Source: UBA7985 sp965658725 (GTDB lineage Bacteria; Pseudomonadota; Alphaproteobacteria; UBA7985). From it: a DNA stretch of 64,000 bases. Every line of letters starts with the position of its first letter. The first letter of the stretch is position 1. This document shows, one piece after another, positions 8,796 to 16,348 of this stretch. The position numbers and the translations under genes were made by a program. The notes under the pieces are model-generated. The model had not been told where the DNA came from. It did not search any database and saw nothing but the letters and a program-made list of their open reading frames with translations. The stretch covers positions 6,579 to 70,578 of the forward strand of contig CBFHUI010000003.1 in NCBI GenBank assembly GCA_965658725.1, written 5' to 3'.

Positions 8796-8820
8796 GTCGT
8801 CAGTCAGAGGGCCTGAAGGT

Positions 8821-10458
8821 CTAACCCGCGTCCTGCAAAGCGTCTTTGAACTCGTCACGCAGTTCGGTCTTCAGGATCTTGCCCGTCGCGCCGTGCGGAA
8901 TCTCGTTCTTGAACACAATCAGGTCGGGCATCCACCACTTGGCAATACGCGTGCTGAGGAAGTCGCGAATGCTGTCTTCCGATGGCGGGCTGTCGGGATT
9001 TTCCGGGACGATGATCAGCACGGGGCGCTCATCCCACTTCGGATGTGCCACGCCAATCACAGCAGCCTCGCCAACACCCGGCGCGCCAACGGCCTCGTTT
9101 TCGAGGTCAATCGAGGAAATCCACTCGCCGCCAGACTTGATCACGTCCTTGGACCGATCCACCAGCTGCAGGAACCCGTCTTCGTCAATGGTCGCGATAT
9201 CGCCGGTGTAGAACCAACCGTCCTTGGTGAAGGCCTTCTCATTGGCGTCGTGGTTGTTGTAGTAGCCTGCGGTAATCCACGGGCCGCGCACAACGAGGTG
9301 ACCGCGCGCCTTGCCGTCCTGAGGCTGGGGGACTTCTTCGTCGTCCACGATCTTCATATCCACGCCCCAGACGCGGTGCCCTTGCTTGACCTGCAGGTCG
9401 AAGGCCTCTTCAGCGCTTGCGCTGGCTGCGATGTGGGGTGGCAGGACGCCTGAGGAGCCAAGCGGGCTCATCTCGGTCATGCCCCAGGCGTGCACAACCT
9501 TGGTGCCGTAGGTGTCCTGAAACTCCTGAATCATCGCGCCCGGAGCTGCTGAGCCGCCAATGATGACGTGGCGCAGGCTGTCGAGGTTTCCGGAGACTTC
9601 GCGCGTGTGCTTGAGGAGATTGAGCCAGATCGTTGGTACGCCCGCGGTATTGGTAACTCCTTCGGCGTGGATGAGGTTATAGAGGCTCGCGCCATCCAAC
9701 CCCGGCCCCGGCAGGACCAGCTTAGCACCCACCAGCGGCGCATAGTAGGGCTGGCCCCAAGCGTTCACGTGGAACATCGGCACCACCGGCATCAGCGTCT
9801 CGCCCCAGCCTGTTCCGGTTACAGCCGGCGTGCCGGCCATCAGCGCGTGCAGCACTGTCGAACGGTGCGTGTAGAGCGCGCCCTTGGGGTTGCCCGTTGT
9901 ACCCGAGGTGTAACAGAGGGAAGAGGCGGAGGTTTCATCGAACTCCGGCCATGCATAGTTCCCGTCGAAGCCGCCGATGAAGTCTTCATAGGCGATGACG
10001 TCCATGGAGCTTTCCGGCAGGTTATCCGCCGTGCACAGGGCCACGAGCTTTTCGAGCTTTGGGCAGTTATCGATGATCTTCTCAATCAGCGGCAGGAACA
10101 TCGGATCGGTCAGCAGGATCCGGTCCTCGGCGTGGTTGATGATGTAGATCAACTGCTCGGGGAACAGGCGCGGGTTGATGGTGTGTACCACCGCCCCCAT
10201 ACCTGAAACGCCGTAGTAGGCCTCCAGATGGCGGTGATCGTTCCAAGCCAGCGTGGCAATCCGGTCGGTCTTTTCGATCCCAGCGGACTGCAGCGCCTGG
10301 GCCAGTTGCTTGGCACGGCGGTTGATATCCCGGTAGGTGTGGCGCACCACGCCTTCGCCCGCGACGACCGAAACAACCTCGGAACCACCGTAAACATCCG
10401 CGCCGATCTGGATCAGCGACGAGATCATCAAGGGCGCATCTTGCATCAGGCCTTTCAT
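8821..10458 (-). CDS. Fatty-acid/medium-chain acyl-CoA synthetase (AMP-forming)
   Basis: 545 residues from ATG at 10458, chosen because AAGGAGAG lies ten bases upstream; a GTG seven codons earlier lacks such a site. ANL-superfamily motifs: the P-loop YTSGTTGNPKGALYTHRS near residue 184, WGMTEMSPLG near 330, and YTGDIATIDEDGFLQLVDRSKD with the hinge Asp/Arg near 427-446. The C-terminal lysine is in GATGKILKTELRD. It activates a carboxylic acid to acyl-CoA with ATP. Length and the long linker resemble the FadD3/AlkK-type medium-chain group. Neighbours (thioesterase, HIBYL-CoA hydrolase-like) fit acyl-CoA metabolism. Confidence 0.92.
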   Translation of the reverse strand: MKGLMQDAPLMISSLIQIGADVYGGSEVVSVVAGEGVVRHTYRDINRRAKQLAQALQSAGIEKTDRIATLAWNDHRHLEAYYGVSGMGAVVHTINPRLFPEQLIYIINHAEDRILLTDPMFLPLIEKIIDNCPKLEKLVALCTADNLPESSMDVIAYEDFIGGFDGNYAWPEFDETSASSLCYTSGTTGNPKGALYTHRSTVLHALMAGTPAVTGTGWGETLMPVVPMFHVNAWGQPYYAPLVGAKLVLPGPGLDGASLYNLIHAEGVTNTAGVPTIWLNLLKHTREVSGNLDSLRHVIIGGSAAPGAMIQEFQDTYGTKVVHAWGMTEMSPLGSSGVLPPHIAASASAEEAFDLQVKQGHRVWGVDMKIVDDEEVPQPQDGKARGHLVVRGPWITAGYYNNHDANEKAFTKDGWFYTGDIATIDEDGFLQLVDRSKDVIKSGGEWISSIDLENEAVGAPGVGEAAVIGVAHPKWDERPVLIIVPENPDSPPSEDSIRDFLSTRIAKWWMPDLIVFKNEIPHGATGKILKTELRDEFKDALQDAG

Positions 10459-10661
10459 GGCACTCTCCTTAGGTCTCACTTTTCGTCTTCTCCAGACTAG
10501 AACACAGCAAAAGGGCCTTGCGCTCCCCTGAACGAGCCAAGCCTTTGCCGGTCAATCTGGCCTTCGAACGAAGGTGATGTTCTCTCCCAGCGCTTCAACT
10601 GAAGCGCACGTGATTCAAGTTTGGCGCGGTTCGCAGGCGAGGGCAAGGACAAGTTGCAAAA
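10459..10661 (-). promoter_or_regulatory. Intergenic region upstream of the acyl-CoA synthetase gene
   Basis: 203 bases between the thioesterase stop and the synthetase start, both leftward. Two short palindromes are visible: CCTTCG-AA-CGAAGG at 10561-10574 and GCGCTTC-AACT-GAAGCGC at 10590-10607. Neither is followed by a T-run, so they look more like operator or leader structures than terminators. A FadR/PsrA-type site is possible given the downstream gene, but I do not recognise a consensus. Confidence 0.3.
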
Positions 10662-11102
10662 TCAGACTGCGACCAACAGGGGGTCCAACGCCGCGCGAAA
10701 TGGGGCAGGAAGCGGGGCCGGGCGGTGGTCCTCTGCACCGACGTACACGTGAACAAAATGCCCTTGTGCAGCCGCGGTCTCGCTGTCGTTCGCAAACAGG
10801 CCGACTTCGTAGCGCACCGAGGACGTACCGATGCGGGTCACACGGATTCCGGCGGTCACTTGGTCAGGAAAAGCGATGGGGGAGAAGAACTGGCACCCCG
10901 TTTCCACCACCAGCCCCACGGTCTCTCCAGCCCGGTAGTCCAGTACGCCTTGCGCCATCAGGTAACCGTTCACAGCCGTGTCAAAGTAAGAGTAGTAAAC
11001 GACGTTATTCACGTGCCCATAAACGTCATTGTCCATCCAGCGCGTGGTGATGGACTGAAAGGTTGGATAGTCGCTGCGGCGATGTGGTTCCTGTCGAGAC
11101 AT
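10662..11102 (-). CDS. Acyl-CoA thioesterase, hot-dog fold (4HBT family)
   Basis: 146 residues. The segment RWMDNDVYGHVNNVVYYSYFDTA (residues about 21-43) is the 4-hydroxybenzoyl-CoA thioesterase signature, with the Asp of MDNDVYGHVNN as the expected catalytic residue. The rest fits one hot-dog domain. It hydrolyses a CoA thioester in the cytoplasm; chain length is unknown. The start codon lies 1 base beyond the stop of the upstream quinone oxidoreductase gene, so the two are surely co-transcribed and translationally coupled. Confidence 0.9.
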   Translation of the reverse strand: MSRQEPHRRSDYPTFQSITTRWMDNDVYGHVNNVVYYSYFDTAVNGYLMAQGVLDYRAGETVGLVVETGCQFFSPIAFPDQVTAGIRVTRIGTSSVRYEVGLFANDSETAAAQGHFVHVYVGAEDHRPAPLPAPFRAALDPLLVAV

Positions 11103-11103
11103 G

Positions 11104-12102
11104 CTAGTTCTCTTCCACAGTCAGGATGATCTTGCCAATGTGGGCGCCGCTTTCCATCAGGGCGTGTGCTGCGCTCGCCTGATCGAGCGGGAAGGTCGCA
11201 TGGATCACCGGACGGATCGCCCCGCTTTCCAGATGCGGCCAGACGTCTTCGATCAGCCCAGCAGCGAGAGCATCTTTCGCGCCCACGGACTGGGGGCGAA
11301 GGGTGGAGCCGGTGAGGGTTTGTCGCTTGACCATGGCTACTGCAGCATTGAAGCCCGCTTCCGTGCCACCTTGGACGGCGATGATTACGAGCCGCCCATC
11401 GAGCGCAAGGCACTGCTGGCCCTGTGCGATGTAAGGACCGGCAACCATGTCGAGGATGACGTCTGCCCCTGCACCGCCCGTGATCTCCAGAACGCTTTCG
11501 TGCCAAGCGGGGTCAGTGCGGTAATTCAAGGCGAAGTCGGCCCCGAGCGCACGGCAGGCTTCGGCCTTGGCTTCGCTGCCAACCGTAACGATCACTTTCG
11601 CTGCACCAAGCGCTTTGGCCATCTGTATCGCAGTGGTCCCAATGCCGGACGAGCCGCCGTGGATCAGGACTGTTTCACCCGCTCGCATCCGCCCGCGCAC
11701 GACCATGTTGCCGTAGACAGTAAAGAACGTCTCTGGCAGCGCAGCCGCCTGCACCGCATTATAGCCGCTGGGCCAGGGCAGGGCGTGTCGCCACGGGACT
11801 GCAACGTATTCAGCGTAGCCGCCACCGGGGCAAAGGGCAGTCAGCGATTGACCGACAAGCGTTTCCGGCACGCCTTCCCCCACGACGTGCACCACGCCTG
11901 CCGCCTCCAAACCGGGCAGGTCACTCGCCCCCGGCGGCGGGTTGTAGAGGCCCTTGCGCTGGAGCACGTCGGGTCGGTTAATCCCCGCCGCCGAAACCCG
12001 GAGTACCAGCTCACCCGGGCCCGGCTGGGGTACAGGCCGACGGGCGGGAGTCAGCACGTCGGGCGCGCCTGCTTCGCGAATTTCGATGACTTTGGCTTCC
12101 AT
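11104..12102 (-). CDS. NAD(P)H-quinone oxidoreductase, zinc-independent MDR family (PIG3-like)
   Basis: 332 residues. An N-terminal GroES-like domain (AAGINRPDVLQRKGLYNPPPG near residue 40) is followed by a Rossmann domain with GGSSGIGTTAIQMAKALGA near 148-166. The cysteine/histidine zinc ligands of true alcohol dehydrogenases are missing, as in quinone oxidoreductases of the TP53I3/PIG3 type, and the RKGLYNPPPGAS segment is characteristic of that subfamily. It reduces quinones or enones with NADPH. First gene of a two-gene operon with the thioesterase. ATG at 12102. Confidence 0.88.
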   Translation of the reverse strand: MEAKVIEIREAGAPDVLTPARRPVPQPGPGELVLRVSAAGINRPDVLQRKGLYNPPPGASDLPGLEAAGVVHVVGEGVPETLVGQSLTALCPGGGYAEYVAVPWRHALPWPSGYNAVQAAALPETFFTVYGNMVVRGRMRAGETVLIHGGSSGIGTTAIQMAKALGAAKVIVTVGSEAKAEACRALGADFALNYRTDPAWHESVLEITGGAGADVILDMVAGPYIAQGQQCLALDGRLVIIAVQGGTEAGFNAAVAMVKRQTLTGSTLRPQSVGAKDALAAGLIEDVWPHLESGAIRPVIHATFPLDQASAAHALMESGAHIGKIILTVEEN

Positions 12103-12156
12103 TCAGGCGCAAACCTCTTTCTGCGTGTAAAAATATTATGTGTTTAGGCACTTAGA

Positions 12157-12184
12157 TTGCATGAGATGTGTCATTTGATAGAAA
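12157..12184 (+). promoter_or_regulatory. Possible sigma-70 promoter for the lipoprotein gene
   Basis: TTGCAT (12157-12162) and TAGAAA (12179-12184) are 16 bases apart in an AT-rich divergent region. A start near 12191 would leave a leader of about 12 bases before the ATG at 12203. Sequence resemblance only. Confidence 0.35.
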
Positions 12185-12202
12185 ATCACGGTGCTCGGCA
12201 TA

Positions 12203-12736
12203 ATGAAACGGATTTTGATTGGCATTTCACTTTTGGCCACAACTTTTCTGGCGGCTTGCGGCCAATCGGTCGGGAACTTGGTGGTCAATCCGAGCGCACC
12301 GCGCGGACAGCCCGTCTTCACGATGTCCGATATTCCCTTCCATCTCAAACCCGACCTGATTGAGCCCTACCGGGATGCGCGACTGGGTGGGGTAGAGATC
12401 AATTTATTGCTCCGCGGGCAGACAGTGGTTTCGCGCTCGATCGATGAGAGCGAAGCGATCCAGTACTCCTACTTCTCCCCAGACGGCCTGCTCGCCATCA
12501 ACCCCCGTCCGGGGCGGCTGGTGCTGGGACGCTGGCGGATTGACGGGCGGCAGCTGTGTTATGATCTTGGGCCGGAAGAGTTCTGTTCCTCCGTATTTCG
12601 TACCGTGGCCAGCGCAAACGGCGTCCACATCTACTATTTCGCGCGAATCGGTGAAGGCATCATGCCAACGGTTTTTGTCGACGATATTCAGACCGGTGAT
12701 ACCATTCCGATCGACCGATTGCCCAAAACCCTCTGA
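12203..12736 (+). CDS. Putative lipoprotein of unknown function
   Basis: 177 residues from ATG at 12203 (a GTG four codons upstream is less likely because the signal peptide begins MKRILIGISLL). The lipobox is LAAC with Cys19, so the mature protein should be lipid-anchored in the envelope. The rest is one small globular domain with two cysteines (QLCYDL and EEFCSS) that could form a disulfide. No family recognised. Divergent from the quinone oxidoreductase and ended by a terminator, so it is a single-gene unit. Confidence 0.75.
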   Translation: MKRILIGISLLATTFLAACGQSVGNLVVNPSAPRGQPVFTMSDIPFHLKPDLIEPYRDARLGGVEINLLLRGQTVVSRSIDESEAIQYSYFSPDGLLAINPRPGRLVLGRWRIDGRQLCYDLGPEEFCSSVFRTVASANGVHIYYFARIGEGIMPTVFVDDIQTGDTIPIDRLPKTL

Positions 12737-12768
12737 AATCAAACCAGTTTACGCGTGAAACTATCGGG

Positions 12769-12804
12769 AAAAGGACTTTGAGTATCGGCTCATGGTCCTT
12801 TTTT
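12769..12804 (+). terminator. Rho-independent terminator after the lipoprotein gene
   Basis: AAAAGGAC (12769-12776) pairs with GTCCTTTTTT (12795-12804) across an 18-base loop, followed by TGTTT. It lies 33 bases after the stop codon. Confidence 0.7.
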
Positions 12805-12912
12805 GTTTAGGGTTGGTATGCGGCTTTGACCATGCCTCCATGATTTGCGAGCGTGGAGCCGATGGGCTATGAAATAGCGCTGTAACAAACGTTTCAATTG
12901 GTGGAGAAGACA

Positions 12913-13998
12913 ATGGCTGGCGTACGCTTGGAGAAGGCCGTTAAGGAATACGGCGCAACGCGCGTGATTCATAACGTGGATCTTGAGATCGAAGACGGTG
13001 AATTCGCAGTATTCGTTGGCCCGTCGGGCTGCGGTAAGTCAACCTTGCTGCGCATGGTCGCCGGTTTGGAAGACATCACCGAAGGCAGCCTGAAAATCGG
13101 TGATCAGGAAATGAACGAGGTGCCCCCGTCCAAGCGCGGGATCGCAATGGTGTTCCAGTCCTATGCCCTCTACCCCCACCTGACGACCTTCGAAAACATG
13201 GCCTTCGGCCTGCGCCTCGCCAAGCGTCCCAAGGACGAGATCGAAGAGCGCGTGATGCGCGCTGCGGGTATTCTGCAGATCGAAGAGCTGCTTCAGCGTA
13301 AGCCAAAGGACATGTCCGGTGGTCAGCGCCAGCGGGTCGCGATTGGGCGTGCCATCGTTCGTAACCCCGACGTATTCCTGTTCGACGAGCCGCTCTCCAA
13401 CCTCGACGCCAAGCTGCGCGTTCAGATGCGCCAGGAACTCGCTGAGCTGCACTCCCAGCTCAAAACGACCATGATCTACGTAACCCACGATCAGGTCGAG
13501 GCCATGACCATGGCTGACAAGATCGTTGTGCTTCGCGCCGGTCACGTCGAGCAGGTTGGCGCGCCGCTGGACCTCTACCACCGCCCAGCGAACAAGTTCG
13601 TAGCGGGCTTCATCGGCTCACCGGCCATGAATTTCGTCTCTGGTGTTGTCGCTGAAGGCGGCGACAAGCAGGCGAAGGTGAAGCTGGAGCAAGCGAGCGA
13701 AGAGATCATCGTACCGCTCGCGCGTCCGGTTCAGTCGGGTGAGAAAATCTCGCTAGGCTTGCGTCCTGAACACACGGCACTGGTCGATAACAGCCCGCTC
13801 AAAGGGACAGTCACCGTTGTCGAGCGTCTGGGCTCGGTATCCTTTGCTTACATTAAGGTTGGTGACGCGACCTTTACGGTTCAGGCCGAAGGTTCTTCCA
13901 TCATCAAGCCGGGCAGCGAAGTTGGCATCGACCTGCCAGCCAACCGTTTGCACATGTTCGGTGCAGACGAAGTCAGCCTGACCGCTGGCACTTCCTGA
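12913..13998 (+). CDS. Sugar ABC transporter ATP-binding protein, UgpC/MsmK/MalK type (orphan)
   Basis: 361 residues from ATG at 12913 with GGAGAAG upstream. Walker A GPSGCGKST is at 36-44, the Q-loop in AMVFQSYALYPH, signature MSGGQRQRVAIG near 134, Walker B VFLFDEPLSNLDA near 154 and the H-loop in THDQ. A C-terminal TOBE/regulatory domain follows (about 240-361). This type energises uptake of carbohydrates such as glucose, maltose or glycerol-3-phosphate. No permease or binding protein is beside it; instead zwf follows 124 bases on. Such orphan ATPases can serve several CUT1 transporters. Location at the head of the Entner-Doudoroff genes suggests glucose or glucoside uptake (inference). 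Confidence 0.92.
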   Translation: MAGVRLEKAVKEYGATRVIHNVDLEIEDGEFAVFVGPSGCGKSTLLRMVAGLEDITEGSLKIGDQEMNEVPPSKRGIAMVFQSYALYPHLTTFENMAFGLRLAKRPKDEIEERVMRAAGILQIEELLQRKPKDMSGGQRQRVAIGRAIVRNPDVFLFDEPLSNLDAKLRVQMRQELAELHSQLKTTMIYVTHDQVEAMTMADKIVVLRAGHVEQVGAPLDLYHRPANKFVAGFIGSPAMNFVSGVVAEGGDKQAKVKLEQASEEIIVPLARPVQSGEKISLGLRPEHTALVDNSPLKGTVTVVERLGSVSFAYIKVGDATFTVQAEGSSIIKPGSEVGIDLPANRLHMFGADEVSLTAGTS

Positions 13999-14006
13999 TC
14001 GATCTA

Positions 14007-14084
14007 CCGCGCCTTTCCGTTTACAGGGCAAGGCGCGGCAGGCCGAACGACAGCAACGGGGCGTTCCCCACCAAGGACGCCCCG
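14007..14084 (+). other. Two consecutive stem-loops between the ATPase gene and zwf
   Basis: CCGCGCCTT (14007-14015) pairs with AAGGCGCGG (14030-14038), and CGGGGCGT (14057-14064) pairs with ACGCCCCG (14077-14084). Neither has a T-run, so they are more likely mRNA processing or stabilising structures, or Rho-linked ends, than intrinsic terminators. They could set the ratio of ATPase to zwf message. Confidence 0.55.
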
Positions 14085-14122
14085 CAAAGACAAAGAACCA
14101 AAAGAGATAGGGTCCTCGAAAA

Positions 14123-15601
14123 ATGTCGAAGATCATTGTTGTTGACCCGTTTGACTATGTCGTTTTTGGCGGCACTGGCGACCTTGCCAAACGCAAACTG
14201 TTCCCCGCTCTCTATCATCGCGAGCTGGATGGACAGCTCCCCGATGACGCGCGAATCATTGGCGTTGCCCGTTCCAAGCTGAGCCGTGAAGACTTTCAAG
14301 CGCAGGTCGAGGCCGGACTGCGCGAGTTTGTGCCCGCTTCTGACCTCGACGACGCGCTGATCGCCAAATTCATCGCCCGCTTCGACTATCAGCCTAACGA
14401 TGCCTTTACTGTTGATGGGTACAAAACGCTGAAGGCAATGCTGGATGAGCACCCCGACCGGGTCCGCGTGATCTATCTGGCAACCCCGCCGTCGCTCTTT
14501 GGTCCTGTTTCTGCCTTCCTCGCTGAAGTTGGCCTTAATGGGCCGCGGGATCGGCTGGTACTGGAAAAACCGCTTGGCCACGACCTGCCATCGAGCCGTG
14601 AGATCAACGCCGACGTCGCCAAGGCTTTTGATGAGGCGCAGGTTTACCGGATCGACCACTATTTGGGCAAGGAGTCAGTCCAGAACCTTATGGCGCTGCG
14701 CTTTGGCAACGTGCTGTTCGAGAGCATCTGGTCCAACGCCGTGGTTGATCACGTACAGATCACTGTCGCCGAAGACATCGGCGCCGGCGACCGCGCGGCG
14801 TACTACTCCAAATCCGGCGCGTTGCGCGACATGGTACAGAATCATCTGGCGCAGCTGCTGTGCCTGACCGCCATGGAAGCGCCTGCGAGCATGGACGCAG
14901 ACAGCGTGCGCGATGAAAAGCTCAAGGTGCTCCGCGCACTCCGTCCCTTCACCGACGCTGACTTGCGCACCGACGTGGTGCGCGGCCAGTACACGGCGGG
15001 CTCGATCAACGGCGAGTCCGTCCCGGCCTAGGCTGATGAACTGGGTGAGCCGACGAAGACGGAAACTTACGTTGCGCTCAAGGCCCATGTTGATAACTGG
15101 CGCTGGGCCGGGGTGCCGTTCTACCTGCGGACAGGGAAGCGTCTGCCAGTGCGGTCGTCGGAGATCGTCATTCGGTTCAAGGCCATCCCACATTCGATCT
15201 TCCGCCCCTACACCACCGACGAAGCCGTGCCGAACCGGCTGGTCATCCGCCTTCAGCCCGACGAAGGCGTCAGCCTGCGTCTGATGACCAAGGATCCGGG
15301 ACCGGGTGGCATGCGGTTGCGCGCAGCCAGTCTGGATTTGTCGTTCAAAGACGAGTTCGAGCTTGAGCGCTTCCCCGACGCCTACGAACGCCTGTTGCTC
15401 GACGTCGTGCGCGGCAACCGGACCCTGTTCATGCGCCGGGATGAGTTGGAGGCAGCATGGGAGTGGGTCACGCCTATTCTCGACCATTGGGCCAAATCTG
15501 ACGAAGACCCCAAGTCTTACCAGTCCGGGAGCTGGGGACCGACTGCTGCTGCCATGATGATGGACCGTGATGGCCGTCATTGGCACGAAGATATGAAATA
15601 G
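14123..15601 (+). pseudogene. zwf: Glucose-6-phosphate 1-dehydrogenase, interrupted by an in-frame amber codon
   Basis: The full frame is 493 codons, the normal family length, but codon 303 is TAG (15029-15031); the same frame then continues without shift to the stop at 15599-15601. The first part has the NADP motif FGGTGDLAKRKLFPALYH near residue 13 and the active-site RIDHYLGKE near 176. The second part has DNWRWAGVPFYLRTGKRLP and the rest of the C-terminal domain. The family has Gly-Tyr where this gene reads Ala-stop, so TAG stands for a conserved Tyr. Zwf makes 6-phosphogluconolactone and NADPH, feeding pgl and edd just downstream. The even quality of sequence on both sides of the stop argues for a very recent mutation, readthrough, or a sequencing error rather than old decay. 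Confidence 0.85.
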
Positions 15602-15611
15602 GGCCTCGCCG

Positions 15612-16298
15612 ATGATCCTCGCTGAACACCTCTACGCTTCCTCTGACATGCTGGCGCACCGACTGTCGTGGACCACAGCCAAGACGCTGATCGACGCGAT
15701 TGCTGAACGTGGTGAAGCGCGCTTGCTGGTCTCTGGCGGTTCAACGCCAAAGAAGTTCTTTGCCGCACTGTCGCAACAGTCGCTGGCGTGGGAACGGGTG
15801 ACGATTGGGCTGGTGGATGACCGCTGTGTCGAAAGCTTTGACCCCAACTCAAACGCCAAACTGGTCGGCGAAAACCTGCTGGTCGGCGAAGCGCACGCGG
15901 CGACCTTCCAGCCGCTGTTCGACCCCGAACTGGGCGTTGAGAAGTCTGCAGAATGGGCCAACGGCGCAGCGCAGCCAACCGATGTGGCCGTGCTCGGCCT
16001 GGGCGGAGATGGCCATACGGCGAGCCTGTTTCCTGGTTCCCCGCAGCTCGAACAGGGGTTGAGCGCTGACGCGCCAAACGTGCTGTTCACTGAACCGACC
16101 ATGGAGCCGCTGGTCACGCGCCTGACCTACTCCGGCCCCTATCTGGCCAAATCGCCAAACGTCTTCCTGCACTTCGAAGGTGCGGGCAAGCGGGCGGTTT
16201 ATGAAGAAGCACGGTCCAAAGACCAGCCCTCGACGACCCCGATTTCCTGGTTCCTGCACCATCCTGAATGCCCCGTGGAAACCTTCTGGGCTCCCTAA
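15612..16298 (+). CDS. pgl: 6-phosphogluconolactonase
   Basis: 228 residues, the usual size of DevB/Pgl-type lactonases. Recognisable segments are LLVSGGSTPKKFF near residue 38-50, GLVDDRCV near 66, and LGLGGDGHTASLFPGSP near 128-144, the latter holding the catalytic His. It hydrolyses 6-phosphogluconolactone, the product of Zwf, to 6-phosphogluconate for Edd. It starts 10 bases after the zwf stop, so it is in the same operon. Its reading frame is intact even though zwf is interrupted. Confidence 0.93.
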   Translation: MILAEHLYASSDMLAHRLSWTTAKTLIDAIAERGEARLLVSGGSTPKKFFAALSQQSLAWERVTIGLVDDRCVESFDPNSNAKLVGENLLVGEAHAATFQPLFDPELGVEKSAEWANGAAQPTDVAVLGLGGDGHTASLFPGSPQLEQGLSADAPNVLFTEPTMEPLVTRLTYSGPYLAKSPNVFLHFEGAGKRAVYEEARSKDQPSTTPISWFLHHPECPVETFWAP

Positions 16299-16348
16299 GC
16301 GCCTCGTCCGTTGAACGGCCTGACCAAAGACAGCTGAAAGATTGAACC

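Noticed and set aside
10590..10607. GCGCTTC/GAAGCGC palindrome as a terminator of the thioesterase gene
   Set aside because: No T-run on the minus strand; kept only as a leader or operator structure within the intergenic entry.
15029..15031. TAG in zwf as a pyrrolysine or selenocysteine-like recoding
   Set aside because: TAG is used as a normal stop by several genes here (GMC oxidoreductase, quinone oxidoreductase, cdd), no pyl genes are seen, and the MttB homologues have no in-frame TAG.
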